Shown: positions 1-11,391 of the stretch, one piece after another
Layout of the letters: each line of letters starts with the position of its first letter
Position numbering within the stretch: position 1 is the first letter of the stretch
DNA from: Undaria pinnatifida
Taxonomy: Eukaryota; Sar; Phaeophyceae; Laminariales; Alariaceae
Direction of reading: 5' to 3'
DNA: 64,000 nucleotides
Assembly (NCBI GenBank): GCA_012845835.1
Contig: JABAKD010000010.1
Location: 9,800,311 to 9,864,310, forward strand
Position numbers and translations under genes: made by a program
Notes under the pieces: model-generated
What the model was told of the DNA's origin: nothing
What the model saw: the letters and a program-made list of their open reading frames with translations, nothing else
Database searches by the model: none

Positions 1-96
1 CTTTCGCCAAGAAACAAACACGCCGATAACCCCTGCCCCCCCCCCCACCCTCCCCCACAACAGCACACACACCCCAACGAACGCAAAACAACTCAC

Positions 97-2595
97 GAGG
101 CTCATGGCCATTCGCTGCGCATGAGTCCTGCCGGACTCTTGCAAGAGGGAGCCCAGGAGATCCGGGTGTGGCTCCTGTGGACGGATGATGGGCGACAAAA
201 GGTCTGGGTGCACCACCTCACGCAACTGCAGAACTGACACTGTCACGAACAGCATGAATGTTATGCCTAGCACCTATTCAAAGCAGGGAGTTGTGGAGGG
301 GTAGGAGGCGGTGGGCAGGGGAGAGGGGAGGGCGGGGGTGTACCGGCGTGGGAATTACAAGCAGCGTGAGCGTGCCAACCACAATTCAACATGCAAGCGT
401 CGGGGGGGGGGGAACACGAACTCCCAATTTAGAATGTGCTGCCGCGCTGGCCATTGCAGCAGTACTCAAGTACAGCAGTTGCACGACACTAGTAATAAAT
501 GCCGTACGCGCCACACGCGCTCGCAAAACACCGTACAAACACAAAAAATCACGCAAAACACAACAAAATCACGCAAAACACAACAAAATCACGCAAACAC
601 AACAACAGAACACAAAACACACAACAAAAATCACAACGAAAATGACAAGAACCAAAAATACATAAAAAAAGGTAGCACGCCAACCTCTCCCGACGCTCAC
701 CCAGTGCAGCAGCAGCGATCCGACGAGGTGCTGCGCCATGAAGCGCGCCCGGGCCTCGGCCGTGCACCCGAACAGCCCTAGGGTGGTCGCGTCCAGGCAA
801 GTCCCGAGGAGCAGAGGGAGAAGCAGCATCTTCAGCGACAGCAATAGCCCCACCTTCGTTCGTTCGTTTTTACCAACCCGCCGGAGGATAAAAACACACA
901 CACACAAGTATACCAGCAACAAAAGTTCGTTTGATCCGTCGGTACACCCGTCGGTTGGACGTTCCGTCCGTACATTTGCGGGTATCACAGTTTGTTCCGT
1001 CGGCACATTGATCGGTCGGTACATCCGACGATTGGTCGTGAATTCGGTATATTCATCAGTCGGTACATTCGTCGGTACCCGCCGGTCGGTCAGTCGTACC
1101 GGGAAGGAAGGTACGGGAAGGAGAGAGAAGGGAGGAGAGACAACGCGAGGGAAGGTACGGGCAGGCACGGGAAGGGAGATGAGAATGGAAGGGAAGGGAA
1201 GGGAAGGGAAGGGAAGGGAAGGGAAGGGAAGGGAAGGGAAGGGAAGGGAAGGGAAGGGAAGGGAAGGGAAGGGAAGGGAAGGGAAGGGAAGGGAAGGGAA
1301 GAAGTGATGTAAGGAAAGGTTAAGGTAACGTCCAAGAAAAATGAAACACTCTGCTGAAACGGAAAAAAAAAAAAAACAACGAAGACCGATCAAGCGTTGC
1401 AACATGTCAGCCGCCCCGAGTCTACGGCGCCAGCCATCGGCGAACTGACCGATTTACATGCGCGGGATATTGGGGCGTACGAGCAGTGTGAAGATAAATG
1501 TATTCGGTTCATCTAATGTATGTATATATATGTACCGGCTCTCGTGCGCACACAGAGATGCTGTTGTACGTGAAGGCTACAGGCCCAGCTAGTTAGCGCA
1601 ACGTCGGCTCTTCCGCCGCGTTCAAGGTTTCGATCCTAAGGGGGCTCTCCGTAATGTACGGCGATTGCCATACACCTCGTAACGTTTGCCGTGCACTCCT
1701 TGTTATACGGCGATTGCCGTGCATGCAATACGAACTATAAAGCAATTGCCGTACAGACTCCCCGATGATGTTTTGATAGGGCCTCTCCCGCAGGTCGACT
1801 AGGACTTTCCCGTAATGTAATGTGTCATACGGCGATCGACGTACTACGCATACTACGGCGATTGCCGTAGAGACACCCGATTAATAGCGATGGTGCAATA
1901 GGGCCGCTCTCCGGCAGATCGACCAGGATTGCTCCGCAGTGCATTGTACGGCGATTACCATACAAACATCGCAAAACACTTGTCAGAAAAAAACAGAACA
2001 TATCAATTGAGCATGTACGGTGATTGGCGTACAAAGACGCGAAATTTCTTGCCAGAGTCAAGCAAAACAAAAATAGATTGGGGTGAGTGCGTGGGTGGGT
2101 GAGTGGATGGGTGGGTTGGTGGATGAGTGAGTGGGTGGGTGGTGGGTCGGTGGGCGGTGCGCTCACCTTTACGACCGCGGCGGTGACCCTCATGGCCTTC
2201 CTCGCCCGCCTCAGGATCTGCGTGTTGGTGCGGTCGGATATCGCGTTGATGATGGTCCTCCACATGAACACCATCGAGGACATCACCTGCGTGCCGTTAT
2301 TTTGCCATCACCATCAGCATCATCATCGTCATCATCATCGTTGTCATCAAGGTCATCTTCAACATCAGCAATATGATATTTGTACAAGTTTTATGCAGCT
2401 ATTTCAACAATTATGAAACCCCCTTACCATGTAGCCCAGGCAAATCGTGGCCAGATCGGGGAGCCTGAGGGTATTCTCTTGCTCTTCCGAAGACGTCGCC
2501 AGGACGTACCAACTCTGCTGGGCAGACGCGGGTTGGAAAGGAAAGGAAAGGGTCCAGTTAGAAAAATACACACAACGACGACGACAACGACAACG

Positions 2596-2665
<70 letters not shown>

Positions 2666-5600
2666 CCGCCACACCACCACAACACAACTAAAGGCCGTTG
2701 CTCGCCTGGACGACTTCTCGCAATTCCAAGAACTCCGACCGTCCCCCCAGACTGGCCAGCACGTGGGGGTCCAGGTACTTCGAGACAGCGTGAACAACGC
2801 TGTCAATCGATCACGGCATGGGACATGGCAAATAGGCGGAGGACGAAAAACGTGGCGGAGGCGGTGGCAAAGGGGGAGGGGGGTGGGCTAGGGTATCGTG
2901 GTGGGTATCGTGGCAACCGAGAAGACGACAGTGCCGCCGGAAAACACGACAGCTCTGGCGGAAAAATGCGCACCCCAAGTACAACGTAGCCGCAGCATCG
3001 GGCCGCGCCATATCGCGACAATAACTCCAAAGCCACCGCGTAACGGCCACGCAAGAGCCACGAAATAGTCACGCAAGCGCTACGCAAAGAGTCACACAGC
3101 GGCAACGCAAAGAGTAACACAAGAGCACCCTCGAGAGCCGCGCGAGAGCAAGGCATGCGCACTACCTTGATTGTGCGATATGCTGGAGACACCCGCGCTT
3201 GTTGGGTTTAACATTAACAAAAATCAGTGAGTTCGCAAGTAAGAGGCACGGCAAGGAGGGCAGTGTAAAACGAACGTCAACAATGCGTTAACGCTTTTGA
3301 GACCTCAAAGGGAAAAATGACGAATAAAAATGGGGATTGCCCCATCGGTCACATGTCGTAACGCGGGCGGGCGGGTGGGTTGGGTGACACCAGGTATTAT
3401 TGCGTCTGAGCGACGGTTGAAGGAGTTGAACGACAAAACTCGTGTACTGCTCCGCGCCCATGTTGGACTAGGATAGGCGGTTGGCAATACCACTTTTCTA
3501 GTGTTGGGTGTTTTCTACGTACCTGAGTCCCTAAGGGGCTAACACGTTGTACTACGAACACTTTTAGGTGCTCAGGACAGCGTTTTCAAACAGCGGAGGA
3601 TTTCCAAACACAACACCCACCCTCGCACATACACACGCTGCAAAACAGAGCCACATGCAAGCAAGCGCGCAACAGTGGCGTGGGGAGGCGCAACCGACCT
3701 ACCTGGCGCCGATCGAGAAGGGGAAGAAAGCAAACAGCCCGAGGTAGGCCCCGTGGAAGGCCAGCAGCCACAGGACATTCCGCAAGAGCATCGTCACGGG
3801 GCCTCGAATCCCCAGCAGCTCATCGATAGCCATGTGCACGTCCAGGTCTCCATCCATAAACACGTCTTCCAAATCATCCTCCCCTTCCCCTTCCGCTTCC
3901 CCCCCCGCTCCACCCCCTTGCTCCCCCTCTTCGCCTCCCGCCACCGCGGCCGCCGCAGCCCCCCGCGGCTCTGCGCCTGCCACCACCGGTCTGCCTAGCC
4001 CCCTGTCTTCTTCGTCCATCCCGACCCTTGGCGCCTCCTCGTTGGCGCTAACTCCGAGGGCGCCCGCCCCGTCCGGGCGACGAGACACGCCAACGTCATC
4101 CTCATCATCGTCTTCTATCGTCGGTGCCCGGGGCAACGCTACCGTCGGCTCCGTGCCAGCGGCCTCGCTTCCTGTTGCAGAGGGGTTACTTTCCGGGCCC
4201 TCCGCCGTTGTTGCCGCCGCTGTTGTTGCCGCAGCTACCGCTTTGCCGTCCCCCCGGCCTTCAACGCCCGCCGATGCCCCCGCCAGCTCTGCAGCGAAAC
4301 TGTTTCTCTTGGGAACGGGCGAGCGGTGTTCCTCTCCAAAGAAGTGGTATAAGCGGGGGGCATCGTCCTCCTCTCCCTCTTCCTTCTGCCCCTCACTGCC
4401 GACTTCCAATTCAGCGGCACCCGTACCCTTGCCCTCATCCACGACTCCATCGGTCGGAGCACGGGAAATATCGCCCTCCTTGGTCTCGCTCGTCCCGTCG
4501 CCGACGGACCCTTCCCACTCCCGCCCTCGCCCTCGCCCCCGACCCCGCCGGCCGGCGGTCTCCGCTGTGCCTTGCCGGCGAGCGTCAAACATCGCTGTCG
4601 TCTTCGCCACTGCCTGAGGCTCTGGTGCCGCCACCGTCGTCGCGAAGTTCGCAGCCGTCCCCGTCGCCGCTACATCGTTCACTCGACCGCCCCTGAAGCA
4701 CCACTTCTTCTCCTTCCCCCTCCCCTCCTCCCCCCTCTCCTCCTTTCGCCCTTCCCCGTCTCGTGCCTCCTGTCCGACCCCGAACGATGTTCGCCTATCA
4801 GCGTTACGGTCGCTATCATCCTGGCCACTGCCCTTGATTTCATTCCGGCCACCGCCTTCTTCTCCTAACGCGGCACGTGCAACGGTGTTTCCTCCTCCTC
4901 CTCCGTCCATTCCCTCCCCCCGCCGCCCCTCTCCCCCGCTGCCTCCACCGCCGCCACCACCGCCACCGCCGCCACCGCCGTGGTCAGCATTTTCTGGCTG
5001 CACAGGCGGTACAAGCTGCGGCGCACGCGCTGGTGCAAGCGGTGGCTGTTCTTCTTGGTCGTGGTTGTCGACACGGAGGTCGTCCATCGCTTCCGCCATG
5101 GCTTCGACGAGGTTCATTCCGTCCAAACCGACGCCGCCCCAATCATCCCTGTTGGCGTAAGGACAGTAAGGGAAGGATGAGGGAAGGATGAGGGGGGATA
5201 GATGAGACGCGTGCTACAAGCTGCTATGTATGAGAAGCGGAAATATAATTCTCCAACGGAAGAAAGCAAGGGGGGGAGGGGCAGGAGGAGACGGGGGGGG
5301 GGGGTGGGGGGCGACGCGATGGGGGGGGGGAGCGGGCAAGGCGTGGCTGCGGTGCCAACGAGGCGAAATTTTTTTAGGGCACAACATAAACATACAGCCA
5401 GCCCACAGTGCGTAATTTTCTGCCGCTACTGCTGCCGCCGCTGCTACCGTGTGCGGGGCGCGGAAACATATAATTCGGAAGGAATGGAGGGTGAGGGGTC
5501 GCATCGCGCCGCACAGCACCACACCGCACCTCAGCAGCTGATCCGCAAGGAAGTCCGCGAAGGTCATGAGGGAGAGGAACGACAGGATTATGGCCGCCGT

Positions 5601-7831
5601 GACGATGATGCCCGAGATGCAGTCGCTCCAGATGCACGCCGCGTTCAGCCGCTGGAGGAACAGCTGGGGCAGTAGGACTCTCGTTCGGTAGATCCAGATC
5701 CGGTACCTGCGACCAATAGACCGACGCCAATAGGGTTACGCGCCCGACGAAAAAAACGCAACGCCACAAGACGCGGCAGGCGCACTAGTTTGCGGGGGCA
5801 TCAACCTACCGACCGACCAACCGGACAGCATCAATCAGCTGATCGATCAACCGACCGACCGAACTACCGAACAGCACCAACCGATGGAAGATCATTCGGA
5901 ACATCGTCTTGAAAAATGTATAGCACACCCAACCACAACGCCTCCTCCTAAACTTTTGCCGAAACAATGCCAGCGCGACCGACTCGGTCGCTTCCACCGC
6001 GCCGGTTGTGGGTACATGACGCAAAAGTGTAAGGAGAGATTTCATGGAACTGGAAATAGAACAACGAGACCGGTCCACTCCTTTTGATTTCGACCATGGA
6101 CCTGTGCTTTTTTGTATTTGCCATGTACTGCAGTCGGCGGGGGGGGGCGGGGGGGGGGTCGAAAACTCACAGCCAGCTTGTGCACACCGGCACGAACATA
6201 AGCCACAGAATCGCCACTATCACAACTCGCACGAGCAGCGGCAGCCACTCCACCACGGCCTTTTTCATGCAGGTGGCCAGCACCTACAAGAGAGCGAGCA
6301 GGGGCAAGGTGCACAAGAGAGTAGGGGACGGCACAACAGCAGCAGCGTCACATATATAAATCAAACGACAGCGCACTGCACACAACCCGATGTTGCCCTC
6401 AAAACGTGAAAAAAAAAACCTGGCAGTGTAAACAATTACCGGTAGAAGTTAGAACTGATACACGCTACATGCCTAATATCAGACAAAAGGTCGGTATGCG
6501 GCGCTCATTCGGCGCGCAGGATCAAGAGGCAGGACGTCACATGTGTGTACGTCGCGACAAACCACGGAGTTGGCAGGCGGCCGATCATCCAACAAAAGCT
6601 TCCTCCGCTGCCCCTCCCTTACCCCCCTCCCGCCACGGCATCTAATCTCCAATGCTCCTCCCCCCACCCCAACCGTCCACGCTTCGTTCCTCCGGTTAGG
6701 TCAGACAACGACCGAGGCCAACAAAAAAAACACCCGAGAAATCATGGACACAAACAGCGAATGCTGTACACAGACGGAAAATCATGGACACACACAGCCA
6801 ACTAATCACGGACACATGACCAACTGATCATTGATCGTGTACGCAACCGATCACGCACATGAAACAAGTCATGGACACACACAGCCAACATACCACGAAC
6901 ACACACAACCAATAAACGAGGACACTCACAACCAACTTGATCACGGGCGCATACAAACAAATCATGGACACGCACCTGGTAGACCGGTACGAACTGAGGG
7001 GCGTTTGGGTCGTAGACGGGGGTGAAGCGAAATAGTGCCCCGCACAGCTCGCACGTATCCTTCCCGCTGTGCCGGAGCCACTCCAGGAGACAGTCCTCGT
7101 GCGTGTGCCTTCATTCGCAGTCATCGACGGTGCAATAAAAAACTAGCCGCATCGAAATCGTATCGTATCGTATTGTACCATAAACGCATAATATAACATC
7201 GAATCAATTGCACTAGAAAAAAGTAACAGAGGGAAAAGTAACAGAGGGGAAGTGCCAGGTATATCAAGTATCGTATAGGAGCGGTAGGTTGCAGGATGGA
7301 CTTAAATGCAACATTAAGATGGATATTTGCGTCTGTCTGTCTGACTGCTGTATGCTTGTATTTCTCTGTCTCGCCGCCACCTATCTGTCTCTCCCTCCCC
7401 ATCCCTTCACCTCCGATCCCCCGCCCTTTTTCCCTCTCTATCCGTGTCTCGGTTTCACGCGCGCGGTCGTCGGCAACCACTCGTGCCGCCGGCGCTGCCA
7501 TCAATGATTCCAAGCGTCCTCGGCTCCACAAAGACACCGCAAATGCCCCACAAAATATTTCACAAAGACACCTTAAAGGTTCCATACATTTTTAACAAGA
7601 AAATTCACATAAGGTTTCACAAAGGTTCCATAAAGGAACCGCTAAGGTTGCGAAAAAGTGTTACAAAATGTTCAACCACATTTTTCACAAAGGTTCCACA
7701 ATTTTTTCGTACATGATGGATCCGCTGCAGAGGCACGGCGCGTGCAGGCGGCGTCCGGGCTCCGGTTCCCCCCTGCAGACGCGGCACTCGGGCGGCTCCT
7801 GCACGGGCAGGCAACGGGACAACGTCGACAT
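97..7831 (-). CDS. DOA10: Doa10/MARCH6-type ER ubiquitin ligase, N-terminal part
   Basis: RING-CH E3 ligase of the ER/inner nuclear membrane, the Doa10/TEB4/MARCH6/SUD1 family of ER-associated degradation. Exons in coding order: 7713-7831, 6976-7108, 6171-6283, 5530-5706, 3703-5148, 2689-2799, 2428-2512, 2167-2286, 701-853, 97-273. All junctions are GT-AG and phase-compatible (2634 nt, 878 codons); the 2689/2512 junction uses a weak donor and is the least certain. The ATG at 7831 follows an in-frame stop. The RING-CH ligands are C16, C19, C33, C35, H43, C46, C59 and C62, split by intron 1 after GSI. The RING is followed by FTPVY, typical of the family. Hydrophobic segments lie in exons 3, 4, the end of 5, 7-8 and 9-10. 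The 482-residue exon 5 is mostly an acidic, Gly/Ala-rich loop, longer than in animal or yeast relatives. The C-terminal half, including the conserved TD region, lies off the window. Confidence 0.92.
1187..1301. repeat. (GGGAA)n microsatellite
   Basis: Almost perfect pentanucleotide array of about 22 copies in the 1.3 kb intron between Doa10 exons 8 and 9. It creates long purine-rich spurious reading frames on both strands. Confidence 0.97.
1640..2035. repeat. Dispersed array of short palindromes
   Basis: About seven copies of a near-palindrome whose best form is TACGGCGATTGCCGTA lie near 1657, 1706, 1741, 1828, 1854, 1947 and 2016, at irregular spacing inside a Doa10 intron. Sequence between copies is partly repeated as well: the stretch with GATCGACCAGGATTG near 1917 resembles that with GGTCGACTAGGAC near 1793. 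Function unknown; each copy could form a 6-bp hairpin with a 4-nt loop. Confidence 0.75.
2572..2666. repeat. (AAC)n microsatellite
   Basis: Trinucleotide array (GTT on the gene strand) in the short intron between Doa10 exons 6 and 7. All frames through it are low-complexity artefacts. Confidence 0.97.
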
Positions 7832-8758
7832 GAGTCTGGTGGTGGCGGATGATAACAATGAGGATCAGCGGGCAGTAGCAGCAGTAACGAAGTGGAGTAG
7901 CAAGAGAGCAGCGGCGTCAGCAGCAGCAGCAGCGGCGGCGGCGGCGGCAGCGACAGCAGCAAACACAACAGAGTAGGGGTCCCAGAATGATAACCACTTT
8001 CAAGGTATTCTATTAATAGCGTCGTACAAACATAAGCTGGCAAATGTCACTTGCGTAAAAAAAAAAAGTGATACATAGACGTGTCGCACGATACACGATA
8101 TACTTCGAAACTACACAGACTGCAGCCGAAAGCAACCTCAGCGTCTGCACTGCTACTGCACGCTGCTGGCTTTATACAGTGTTAATGTCTGGAGTGATTT
8201 CTGTACCCAACGACACCATTGCCTGACACGACTTAGACAACAAGTATCCTGTCTGATGTGCCGCTGGCGTCTACTGAAGAGCGAAAGCGAGACCATACCA
8301 AACCGCCTTCGCTGCTGCCGGAGGGCCCAAAAAGTGAAAAAAAAAAACGAAAAAAAACGAAAACAAACTACGCTACGCAACGTTTGTATCCATATTGGGT
8401 ACGCGCATTGTATTCATGCGAAGCTCCACTCGTCTTTTTGTGCTCTTGCTTTTTTTTTATCATCGCGATCTATTCCCAGCTCAACTCGCCGGAGCTTTTC
8501 CGAACGACCGACCGCCTGGACAAGCCGTGGTCACAGCTGTGGCTCTTTCTTCCCTCCGGTACACGCCTTCATTTATGTCGCGCATGGAGTTCAGCATTCC
8601 CACCGCTTGTCGATTTTCATCGATTGTTGCCAACTCACGCTCTCGCGCTTACAGAAACGATCATACCACCTTAGGGACTTCGGAGGGAACCCAGCGGCGA
8701 CGCGAAGAAGAGTAGGCTGTTGGGGTACACAGAAGTTTCTGGCCTTGCTTTTCGCATA

Positions 8759-8940
8759 CAGTAGGGGGTCCCCAATAAGGTGGGCTGAGTAAGGCGCTGC
8801 CCCGATATAAGGCGGTCAAAATCGCTTGGCGCGACCGCGGAATGGCGCTCATAACGTGGGACGAATAAGGCGGCTTCCCCAAATAAGGCTGTCGTGTTGC
8901 TCTCGCACACCACCTCCGCCTTACTGGGGGACCCCTTCTG
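8759..8940. mobile_element. 182-bp mariner/pogo-like MITE
   Basis: Both ends are inverted repeats of about 22 bp. The left begins CAGTAGGGGGTCCCC and the right, read in reverse complement, begins CAGAAGGGGTCCCC; both continue to TAAGG. The element is flanked by TA at 8757-8758 and 8941-8942, the target duplication of Tc1/mariner/pogo transposons. It is too short to encode a transposase. Superfamily is inferred from the TA target and CAGT-type end. Confidence 0.75.
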
Positions 8941-10029
8941 TATTCCAGCCACATCCATTCTCCCCAACACACCCGCCAGCTACGACAGACCAGCACGCAA
9001 CGACGGTGGAGTCCCGCCGCAGCGTCTCTCGTCGTGTAAAACCCTCAACTCGAGGTGTGCATGTGTACATCACGCCACAAAACCCGTCTCTGTTTTTTTT
9101 TTGTTTTCATCCTCCGGCGGATGGGGAAAAATAAAGCTTTAGCTCACCACACTTCCACGTATTTTCATACGCGTCGTGGGTCGATTTAACTCAGTTGCTT
9201 TCGCAGCTCAACGCTAGCTGGTGCACCCTTCACCCGTCACATCCTGTCGCTGTAGCTCTCACAGTCGCGAAGCCAGCACCTAGCCCTAGCCCAAGAACTA
9301 ACCCGAAAATCAATGCCTGACATGTGGGGATGACTCCTAAACGTCCCCGTACTCGTTATTTAATGTTCGCTTACATCGTCGAGATTATCAGTTTCTCACC
9401 CCAACCCTATTCCTAACCCAAATCCGGACCGCAAGGCCTGAAACCCGAGGGTGGCTCTACATGTCCTCGTAGTCGTGATTTAAAAGTCGCCCACGTAGTA
9501 GTGATTATCAGTTCCGCAAAACTCTAGCTCTAGTGATGCGTTGATTGCCGAGGATCGCGCCCGCAGCAGTACCAGTACCCAGTACCCAGGGTAGTGGGAC
9601 CCAGGTACATGCCCTGAACTATTATTAACAGTTAATAACACGACTCGTACATACCAGCCGTGTACATATAATATGGGGCACATTTCCAGGTGCAGCAGTG
9701 CGTCATATCTCCATCGATACACGAAATATTAATCATGGAACGTCATTTTTTAGTTTGTCAGCACGCGTATGGACCACGGTACCTCTGCGTGATGCGAACT
9801 ATAGCAATCCAACAATACAACGAACACCGTGCGTTTGCTGTCTGCTGCCATTTCCCTATACGCATGCTTCAATGGCACGGAGTCAGGGAGGACACCAACG
9901 CAACTCGGAACCAAACACTTCCGACTTCTGACGAGGACACCCCGAGAGATCTACTGCTGTAGACAGCATGTAATGTATTATAATAAAATAACTACCTGGT
10001 ATCTGGTACCTGGTACCTGGTATTACTAT

Positions 10030-10106
10030 CACCAGTATTCCTCGTACACATGGTGAGCTCTCTGCATTAACACCAGTATTCCTCGTACACATGGTGAGCT
10101 CTCTGC
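10030..10106. repeat. 41-bp tandem duplication
   Basis: Two adjacent near-identical copies beginning CACCAGTATTCCTCG, directly after a run of three TACCTGGTA motifs at about 9992-10024. Confidence 0.9.
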
Positions 10107-10413
10107 TCTGGAGCCAAAATTAACCTGAAAACAACGCAAATGCCCCTCCGGGATACTCCGGACTCCGGAGCACCAGGCACAGCTTTTGTCCAGTACATCA
10201 TACGTACAGGGTACCGGTATGTAAGGTGTACGGGTACATCGGTACATAATGCCGGAGTACTAAGAAAACTGAAAACGCGAACGAGACGGGAGCAGCATGT
10301 CAGCTGAGTGAGAGATCAGAAACAAACGCTGCAGTTTGCGAGTCCGCAGGCAAAACCTTCAAAGTGCCAACTCTCTACCCATTCCCCACCTAACTGTCCT
10401 CAATCAAAGCTCT

Positions 10414-10608
10414 TTATTCCCCCACGATCTCTTTCAGTCTCTTGTCACTCACATCTTCGCCCAAGGCAACAGTACGAGAGTCCTCGGCAGGCGAGGCACC
10501 CCCCCCCGCGCCTCGGGGTTGATCTCCGTCGATCAAAAAGTCCAGCCTGCCGCTTAGAGTCCGAACAAGCGTATTCAGCGTCCGCTGATCCTCCCCCTCG
10601 AACTCCAT
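10414..10608 (-). CDS. Small hypothetical open frame, 64 codons
   Basis: ATG-started frame with a hydrophilic, acidic translation (begins MEFEGEDQRTLNTLVRTLSG) and little low-complexity sequence. The TAA stop overlaps an AATAAA hexamer, which could be its polyadenylation signal. No family is recognised. It could be a small protein, an exon of something larger, or chance. Confidence 0.25.
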   Translation of the reverse strand: MEFEGEDQRTLNTLVRTLSGRLDFLIDGDQPRGAGGGASPAEDSRTVALGEDVSDKRLKEIVGE

Positions 10609-11391
10609 TATTTCATTCGGTGCTGCAGGGGGGAAGGGCCCCTGCCGTGACTAGCAGACCGAAGAGAGTCCCGGCAATGTGACTGATATCTGCCCCCACC
10701 ACCAAGCTCAGAGCCAGCTTACTACGGGCCCTATGTGGTGCCGCCCCAAATCGTGACAAAATTCCCATGTGAAACATTTTTAGTCTCATCTTTAAGAAAC
10801 CCGGTGCTCCGATTTAGCGTACTCCGATTCCGACGCCTCTGCGATTTTTCAGCAGCACCTGTGCCTATTGAGTACTGTGAGAAGGGCTGTGAGAACGAGG
10901 ACACCACAGTAACCGGCTGACAGCAGCTATGGTGAGTGATCCGAGAGTACTCCACCGTTGATAGCTGCTGAAGTGCTATCCTTGTGTTTATCACGTCGCC
11001 CAAAACTCACCAATTCGCTCATCGCATCATCCCCATAGATCATGCCGTCTCATCATGCTTACTTTCCTGTTTTTAGGTAACAGGAGATCAACTTCGTGCA
11101 TAAAATACACCTGCTGCTGTGCTCTGTGCTCTGTGTTCTGTGTTCGTGTGCTGCAGATCGTACAGAGAGTGGGTGCAAACCGCAACGGTCTCGTACGAAG
11201 CTCATATCAGTGCTTTCATCACGCCGTGCTGATACACGTGCTGACTTTCGATAAAAGCAAGCCTTCTCGCGCTGTCTTTAATAAAATACAGAATACCTGG
11301 TACCTGCTGTGCTCTTGTGCTCTGTGCTCGTCTCCGTCGCTACGTTTTAAACTCAACGGTTTAGGCACACCATGTCCGGTCCGATTTGCAG

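Larger units (their letters stand above)
7832..11391. other. Intergenic region between DOA10 and SEN34
   Basis: Divergent intergenic DNA between the start of the minus-strand ligase gene and the first recognised exon of the plus-strand SEN34 gene. It holds a (CAG/CGG)n-like stretch at about 7920-7965, a small mariner/pogo-like element at 8759-8940, a diverged direct duplication at about 9320-9530, a 41-bp tandem duplication at 10030-10106 and a 64-codon open frame at 10414-10608. Either promoter, and a missing 5' exon of SEN34, could lie here. Confidence 0.6.

Noticed and set aside
569-1405. 278-codon minus-strand frame and the overlapping plus-strand frames
   Set aside because: Created by the GGGAA microsatellite, which is open in several frames on both strands; the real coding exon here is 701-853.
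1585-1640. Possible tRNA gene
   Set aside because: A B-box-like GGTTTCGATCC is present, but the T-stem and acceptor stem do not pair; at most a SINE remnant.
3832-4696. Long plus-strand frames opposite the DOA10 acidic exon
   Set aside because: Antisense shadow of a GC-rich low-complexity exon; the minus-strand frame continues a recognisable protein in phase on both sides.
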